Shown piece after piece: positions 59,789 to 64,000 of a DNA stretch of 64,000 nucleotides. The stretch is from Streptococcus mitis. Its GTDB lineage: Bacteria > Bacillota > Bacilli > Lactobacillales > Streptococcaceae. The notes under the pieces are model-generated. The model saw only the letters and a program-made list of their open reading frames with translations, was not told the DNA's origin and made no database searches. Within the stretch, counting starts at the first letter, position 1, and each line of letters begins with the position of its first letter. A program made the translations under genes and the position numbers. The stretch is taken from assembly GCF_946190375.1 (NCBI RefSeq), contig NZ_CAMIAF010000010.1:1-64000 (forward strand), written 5' to 3'.

Positions 59789-59928
59789 GGATAGAAAGGG
59801 TTTACATAGATGAAGCTAGAAGAAATTCAATCGAAACTGCGAGAAAAACTAGATTTTTTTGTCAAAAAGTGATAAAATGAACAATGTAAATGGGATGACC
59901 CATAAAAATATACAGGAGGCCTGATAAA

Positions 59929-60810
59929 ATGGCAATCGTTTCAGCAGAAAAATTTGTCCAAGCAGCTCGTGACAACGGTTATGCAGTTGGTGGATTTAAC
60001 ACAAACAACCTTGAGTGGACTCAAGCTATCTTGCGCGCAGCAGAAGCTAAAAAAGCTCCAGTTTTGATCCAAACTTCAATGGGTGCTGCTAAATACATGG
60101 GTGGTTACAAAGTTGCTCGCAACTTGATCGCTAACCTTGTTGAATCAATGGGTATCACTGTACCAGTAGCTATCCACCTTGACCACGGTCACTACGAAGA
60201 TGCACTTGAGTGTATCCGAGTTGGTTATACTTCAGTTATGTTTGATGGTTCACACCTTCCAGTTGAAGAAAACCTTGAAAAAGCTCGTAAAGTTGTAGAA
60301 TTTGCTCATGCAAATGGTGTATCAGTAGAAGCTGAAGTTGGTACTATCGGTGGTGAAGAAGACGGAATCATCGGTGATGGTGAATTGGCTCCAATCGAAG
60401 ACGCTAAAGCAATGGTTGAAACTGGTATCGACTTCTTGGCAGCTGGTATCGGTAACATCCACGGTCCTTACCCAGAAAACTGGAAAGGTCTTCACCTTGA
60501 TCACTTGCAAAAATTGACTGAAGCTGTTCCAGGATTCCCAATCGTATTGCACGGTGGTTCAGGTATTCCTGATGAGCAAATCCAAGCAGCTATCAAACTT
60601 GGTGTTGCGAAAGTTAACGTTAACACAGAATGCCAAATCGCATTCGCTAACGCAACTCGTAAATTTGCTCGTGACTACGAAGCAAACGAAGCAGAATACG
60701 ACAAGAAAAAACTCTTCGACCCACGTAAATTCTTGGCTGATGGTGTAAAAGCTATCCAAGCATCAGTTGAAGAACGTATCGACGTATTCGGTTCAGAAGG
60801 TAAAGCATAA
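59929..60810 (+). CDS. fba: Class II fructose-bisphosphate aldolase
   Basis: Zinc-dependent aldolase of 293 residues that splits fructose 1,6-bisphosphate in glycolysis. The class II signature H-L-D-H-G-H near residue 80, G-T-I-G-G-E-E-D near 140, the Zn ligand His in G-I-G-N-I-H-G near 180, and H-G-G-S-G near 208 are present. The codons (GGT, AAC, CTT, GAC) show a highly expressed gene. A GGAGG site precedes ATG. It is separated from vncS by 140 nt and has its own terminator. Confidence 0.97.
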   Translation: MAIVSAEKFVQAARDNGYAVGGFNTNNLEWTQAILRAAEAKKAPVLIQTSMGAAKYMGGYKVARNLIANLVESMGITVPVAIHLDHGHYEDALECIRVGYTSVMFDGSHLPVEENLEKARKVVEFAHANGVSVEAEVGTIGGEEDGIIGDGELAPIEDAKAMVETGIDFLAAGIGNIHGPYPENWKGLHLDHLQKLTEAVPGFPIVLHGGSGIPDEQIQAAIKLGVAKVNVNTECQIAFANATRKFARDYEANEAEYDKKKLFDPRKFLADGVKAIQASVEERIDVFGSEGKA

Positions 60811-60833
60811 TCTAGCTGAATAATACAGAGAAG

Positions 60834-60857
60834 ACCTGCCCATTGGGTGGGTTTTTT
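60834..60857 (+). terminator. fba terminator
   Basis: ACCTGCCC pairs with GGGTGGGT around ATT, followed by TTTTT. It lies 24 nt after the aldolase stop. Confidence 0.85.
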
Positions 60858-60940
60858 GGTGTTTTAAGGAAACTATTAAACCAGAATATTGAATTAAAAA
60901 TACCACTTTAAGAGAAAAAATTCAATTCCATAAACTTTAG

Positions 60941-60977
60941 GCAAACGCTTGCATTCTAGTTTTTATTGGACTATAAT
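60941..60977 (+). promoter_or_regulatory. Promoter with overlapping cre-like site for the ABC-2 operon
   Basis: GCAAACGCTTGC (60941-60952) is palindromic around CG and resembles the CcpA cre core. Its right side overlaps TTGCAT (60949-60954), which is 17 bp from TATAAT (60972-60977). CcpA binding would repress the exporter operon at 61093. Confidence 0.6.
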
Positions 60978-61092
60978 AGGTTGGTATAAAGCCTTCTGTA
61001 GCAATAAAATGTAGAAGGTGTAGAAAGTAAGGATTTAGAATATTTGTAGTCAAAAATACAATGTTGCTATTCCTTGCGATAGGGAGATAGAT

Positions 61093-62085
61093 ATGGCAAT
61101 GATAGAAGTGGAACATCTTCAGAAAAATTTTGTGAAGACTGTTAAGGAACCGGGCTTGAAGGGGGCATTACGTTCCTTTATTCATCCTGAAAAGCAGACT
61201 TTTGAAGCCGTCAAGGATTTAACATTTGAAGTACCAAAAGGCCAGATTTTAGGTTTTATCGGGGCAAATGGTGCTGGGAAGTCAACCACCATCAAAATGC
61301 TGACAGGGATTTTAAAACCGACATCTGGTTTTTGTCGGATTAACGGCAAGATTCCCCAGGACAATCGTCAAGATTATGTCAAAGATATTGGCGTCGTTTT
61401 CGGACAACGCACCCAGCTATGGTGGGATTTGGCTCTGCAAGAGACCTACACGGTTTTAAAGGAGATTTACGATGTGCCAGATTCGCTCTTCCATAAGCGC
61501 ATGGATTTTTTGAATGAAGTCTTGGATTTGAAGGACTTTATCAAGGACCCCGTGCGAACTCTTTCACTGGGACAGCGCATGCGGGCGGACATTGCAGCTT
61601 CCTTGCTTCACAATCCCAAGGTTCTCTTTTTAGATGAGCCGACCATTGGTTTGGACGTTTCGGTCAAGGATAACATTCGTCGGGCTATTACCCAGATCAA
61701 TCAGGAGGAAGAAACCACCATTCTCTTGACCACTCATGACTTGAGCGACATTGAGCAACTTTGTGATCGGATTTTTATGATTGACAAGGGGCAGGAAATT
61801 TTTGATGGAACGGTGAGCCAACTCAAGGAAACCTTTGGCAAGATGAAGACGCTCTCCTTTGAACTGCTACCAGATCAAAGTCATCTCGTCTCTCACTATG
61901 AAGGATTGCCTGATATGACCGTTGATAGACAGGGGAATAGCCTCAACATTGAATTCGATAGTTCTCGCTACCAATCGGCTGATATTATTAAGCAAACCCT
62001 GTCTGATTTTGAAATCTGCGATTTGAAGATGGTGGATACGGATATCGAGGATATTATCCGTCGCTTCTATCGAAAGGAGCTCTAA
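61093..62085 (+). CDS. ABC-2-type exporter ATPase
   Basis: ATPase of 330 residues. Walker A G-A-N-G-A-G-K-S-T near residue 57, the Q-loop region G-V-V-F-G-Q, signature L-S-L-G-Q-R-M near 158, Walker B V-L-F-L-D-E-P-T near 178 and switch His in T-T-H-D are complete. The N-terminal insertion with A-L-R-S-F-I-H near residue 26 and the extended C-terminal domain (about 235-330) match the group with ABC-2 permeases of the DUF990 type. Cargo is unknown. It starts at an AGGGAG site and is followed after one base by the permease. Confidence 0.9.
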   Translation: MAMIEVEHLQKNFVKTVKEPGLKGALRSFIHPEKQTFEAVKDLTFEVPKGQILGFIGANGAGKSTTIKMLTGILKPTSGFCRINGKIPQDNRQDYVKDIGVVFGQRTQLWWDLALQETYTVLKEIYDVPDSLFHKRMDFLNEVLDLKDFIKDPVRTLSLGQRMRADIAASLLHNPKVLFLDEPTIGLDVSVKDNIRRAITQINQEEETTILLTTHDLSDIEQLCDRIFMIDKGQEIFDGTVSQLKETFGKMKTLSFELLPDQSHLVSHYEGLPDMTVDRQGNSLNIEFDSSRYQSADIIKQTLSDFEICDLKMVDTDIEDIIRRFYRKEL

Positions 62086-62086
62086 G

Positions 62087-62905
62087 ATGGTCAAATTGTG
62101 GAGACGTTATAAACCCTTTATCAATGCAGGTGTTCAGGAGTTGATTACCTATCGAGTCAACTTTATTCTTTATCGGATCGGCGATGTCATGGGTGCTTTT
62201 GTGGCTTTTTATCTTTGGAAGGCTGTCTTTGATTCATCGCAGGAGTCCTTGATTCAGGGCTTTAGTATGGCAGATATCACCCTCTACATCATCATGAGTT
62301 TTGTGACAAATCTTCTGACTAGGTCAGATTCGTCCTTTATGATTGGAGAGGAGGTCAAGGATGGTTCCATTATCATGCGTTTGTTGCGACCAGTGCATTT
62401 TGCGGCCTCTTATCTCTTTACTGAGCTTGGGTCCAAGTGGTTGATTTTTATCTCTGTTGGCCTTCCATTTTTAAGTGTCATTGTTTTGATGAAAATCGTA
62501 TCTGGGCAAGGGATTGTAGAAGTGTTGGGTTTAACTGTCCTTTATCTCTTTAGTCTAACGCTAGCTTATCTGATTAACTTTTTCTTTAATATCTGCTTTG
62601 GATTTTCTGCCTTTGTGTTTAAAAATCTTTGGGGTTCCAACCTACTTAAGACTTCCATAGTGGTTTTTATGTCTGGAAGTTTGATTCCCTTGGCTTTCTT
62701 TCCAAAGGTTGTTTCAGATATTCTGTCCTTCTTGCCTTTTTCATCCTTGATTTATACTCCGGTCATGATCATTGTTGGGAAATACGATGCCAGTCAGATG
62801 ATTCAGGCGCTCGCTTTGCAGTTTTTCTGGCTCTTAGTGATGGTGGGCTTGTCTCAGTTGATTTGGAAACGAGTCCAGTCCTTTATCACCATTCAAGGAG
62901 GGTAG
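62087..62905 (+). CDS. ABC-2-type exporter permease, first subunit
   Basis: Membrane protein of 272 residues with six predicted helices. The N-terminal R-R-Y-K-P-F-I-N-A-G-V-Q-E and Y-R-V-N-F segment is typical of the ABC-2 permeases of this pair. It lies one base after its ATPase and one base before the second permease, so the three proteins form one exporter. No accessory enzyme reveals the cargo. The AAGGAG site lies inside the end of the preceding gene. Confidence 0.87.
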   Translation: MVKLWRRYKPFINAGVQELITYRVNFILYRIGDVMGAFVAFYLWKAVFDSSQESLIQGFSMADITLYIIMSFVTNLLTRSDSSFMIGEEVKDGSIIMRLLRPVHFAASYLFTELGSKWLIFISVGLPFLSVIVLMKIVSGQGIVEVLGLTVLYLFSLTLAYLINFFFNICFGFSAFVFKNLWGSNLLKTSIVVFMSGSLIPLAFFPKVVSDILSFLPFSSLIYTPVMIIVGKYDASQMIQALALQFFWLLVMVGLSQLIWKRVQSFITIQGG

Positions 62906-62906
62906 T

Positions 62907-63692
62907 ATGAAAAAATATCAACGCATGCATCTGATTTTTATCAGACAATACATCAAGCAAATCATGGAATACAAGGTGGATTTTGTGGTTGGAGTCCTGG
63001 GAGTATTTCTGACTCAAGGCTTGAACCTCTTGTTTCTCAATGTCATCTTTCAACACATTCCATCCCTGGAAGGTTGGACTTTTCAAGAAATTGCCTTTAT
63101 CTATGGCTTTTCCTTGATTCCCAAGGGACTGGACCATCTCTTTTTTGACAATCTCTGGGCACTAGGGCAACGCCTAGTCCGAAAAGGGGAGTTTGACAAG
63201 TATCTGACTCGTCCTATCAATCCTCTCTTTCACATCTTGGTTGAGACCTTTCAGATTGATGCCTTGGGTGAACTCTTAGTCGGTGGTATTTTATTGGGAA
63301 CAACAGTGACTAGCATTGATTGGACTCTTCCAAAATTCCTGCTTTTCCTAGTTTGTATTCCTTTTGCGACCTTGATTTATACTTCTTTAAAAATTGCGAC
63401 AGCTAGTATCGCTTTTTGGACCAAACAGTCAGGCGCCATGATTTACATTTTCTATATGTTTAATGATTTTGCCAAGTATCCCATTTCCATTTACAATTCA
63501 TTTCTTCGTTGGTTGATTAGCTTTATCGTACCTTTTGCCTTTACGGCCTACTATCCTGCTAGCTATTTCTTGCAGGACAAGGATGTAATCTTTAACATCG
63601 GAGGTTTGATTTTGATTTCCCTTGTCTTTTTTGGTGTTTCCCTTAAACTCTGGGACAGGGGCTTGGATTCTTATGAAAGCGCTGGGTCCTAA
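62907..63692 (+). CDS. ABC-2-type exporter permease, second subunit
   Basis: Membrane protein of 261 residues with six predicted helices. It shares the opening plan of the first permease (Y-I-K-Q-I-M-E-Y-K-V-D-F near residue 16) and an R-K-G-E-F-D-K-Y-L-T-R-P segment near 91 that matches the coupling region D-G-S-I-I-M-R-L-L-R-P of its partner. Both subunits would form a heterodimer around the ATPase. An AAGGAGG site overlaps the previous gene's end. A terminator follows. Confidence 0.87.
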   Translation: MKKYQRMHLIFIRQYIKQIMEYKVDFVVGVLGVFLTQGLNLLFLNVIFQHIPSLEGWTFQEIAFIYGFSLIPKGLDHLFFDNLWALGQRLVRKGEFDKYLTRPINPLFHILVETFQIDALGELLVGGILLGTTVTSIDWTLPKFLLFLVCIPFATLIYTSLKIATASIAFWTKQSGAMIYIFYMFNDFAKYPISIYNSFLRWLISFIVPFAFTAYYPASYFLQDKDVIFNIGGLILISLVFFGVSLKLWDRGLDSYESAGS

Positions 63693-63705
63693 GATGAAGA
63701 AACTC

Positions 63706-63732
63706 AAAGCCTTGTCTCAGGACAGGCTTTTT
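63706..63732 (+). terminator. ABC-2 operon terminator
   Basis: AAGCCTTGTC pairs with GACAGGCTT around TCAG, followed by TTTTC. Confidence 0.85.
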
Positions 63733-63805
63733 CTAATAGAGATGAAAATTCCTTGATATCTATTCTCAGAGTGATATACTGTAAGTGTAATAGCCGATTT
63801 AGCTC

Positions 63806-63949
63806 ATACTCTTCGAAAATCTCTTCAAACCACGTCAACGTCGCCTTGCCGTTTATATGTGACTGACTTCGTCAGTCTTATCTACAACCTCAAAACAGTG
63901 TTTTGAGCAGCCTGCGGCTAGTTTGCTTTTTGATTTTCATTGAGTATCA
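63806..63949 (+). repeat. BOX element, A-B-C form with shortened boxC
   Basis: It begins ATACTCTTCGAAAATCTC and contains GACTTCGTCAGTC and the CAAAACAGTGTTTTG hairpin of boxB. It ends TTTTCATTGAGTATCAG. The CTTCC part of boxC is deleted. Confidence 0.92.
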
Positions 63950-64000
63950 GTTGGAAGAGCAAGGCACTCGTAAAGCCTAGGTTATAGGTAGATAAACGAC

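Noticed and set aside
59810-59872. 20-codon frame between vncS and fba
   Set aside because: It could encode a small helical peptide, but there is no clear ribosome site and it overlaps the region where the fba promoter should lie.

Overview
The window looks like chromosome from a Mitis-group Streptococcus (S. mitis, S. oralis or a close relative of S. pneumoniae). The evidence is BOX elements, RUP/IS630-Spn1-like repeats, and blocks of genes in an order I recall from pneumococcus: psaR to TCS01 to thrS to rpsO to cadD; trmK to galE to cmk; pepQ/gatD/murT/har/DEAD-box helicase/codY/pncA; and vex123-vncRS-fba. A tRNA-Leu separates the codY-pncA block from the vex block, which from memory lie far apart in pneumococcus, so the arrangement fits a non-pneumococcal relative better.

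Layout. 0-8 kb: two paralogous membrane proteins, PnuC, PsaR, a phosphoesterase, an Rrf2 regulator, a YdcF protein, an alpha/beta hydrolase and an orphan two-component system. 8.1-10.4 kb: accessory remnant with an inverted-repeat-bounded segment, a broken HTH regulator, the C-terminal SPASM piece of a radical-SAM enzyme, and an intact ABC exporter, read as a decayed modified-peptide locus. 10.7-14.7 kb: DUF389 protein, thrS with a T-box leader, rpsO. 14.7-16.2 kb: cadD with an operator-like dyad and a Cys-rich upstream mini-ORF, inside nested terminator-containing repeats. 16.3-19.8 kb: iron/siderophore-type ABC importer plus esterase. 19.8-28.5 kb: AT-rich accessory island between two defective IS630 copies. 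It carries higBA-like and thiolase relics, a MerR regulator, a minimal secreted subtilase, a 1210-residue secreted repeat protein with a toxin-like C-terminus, a probable immunity gene and the stub of a second immunity gene. 28.5-51.1 kb: mostly core genes (acyltransferase, P-type ATPase, trmK, Nif3, oxidoreductase, galE, glycosyltransferase, ferredoxin, LysM protein, cmk, MFS, truA, vitamin kinase/ECF, pepQ, gatD-murT, har, helicase, codY, pncA). 51.2-64 kb: tRNA-Leu, vex1-3, a LysM/proline-repeat surface protein where pep27 would be expected, vncRS, fba, and an ABC-2 exporter with a candidate cre site.

The most interesting candidate system is the subtilase / repeat-toxin / immunity triad at 22.2-27.0 kb. 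I read it as a secreted polymorphic-toxin module whose protease may process the neighbouring giant effector. The family assignments are motif-based readings made without database searches.
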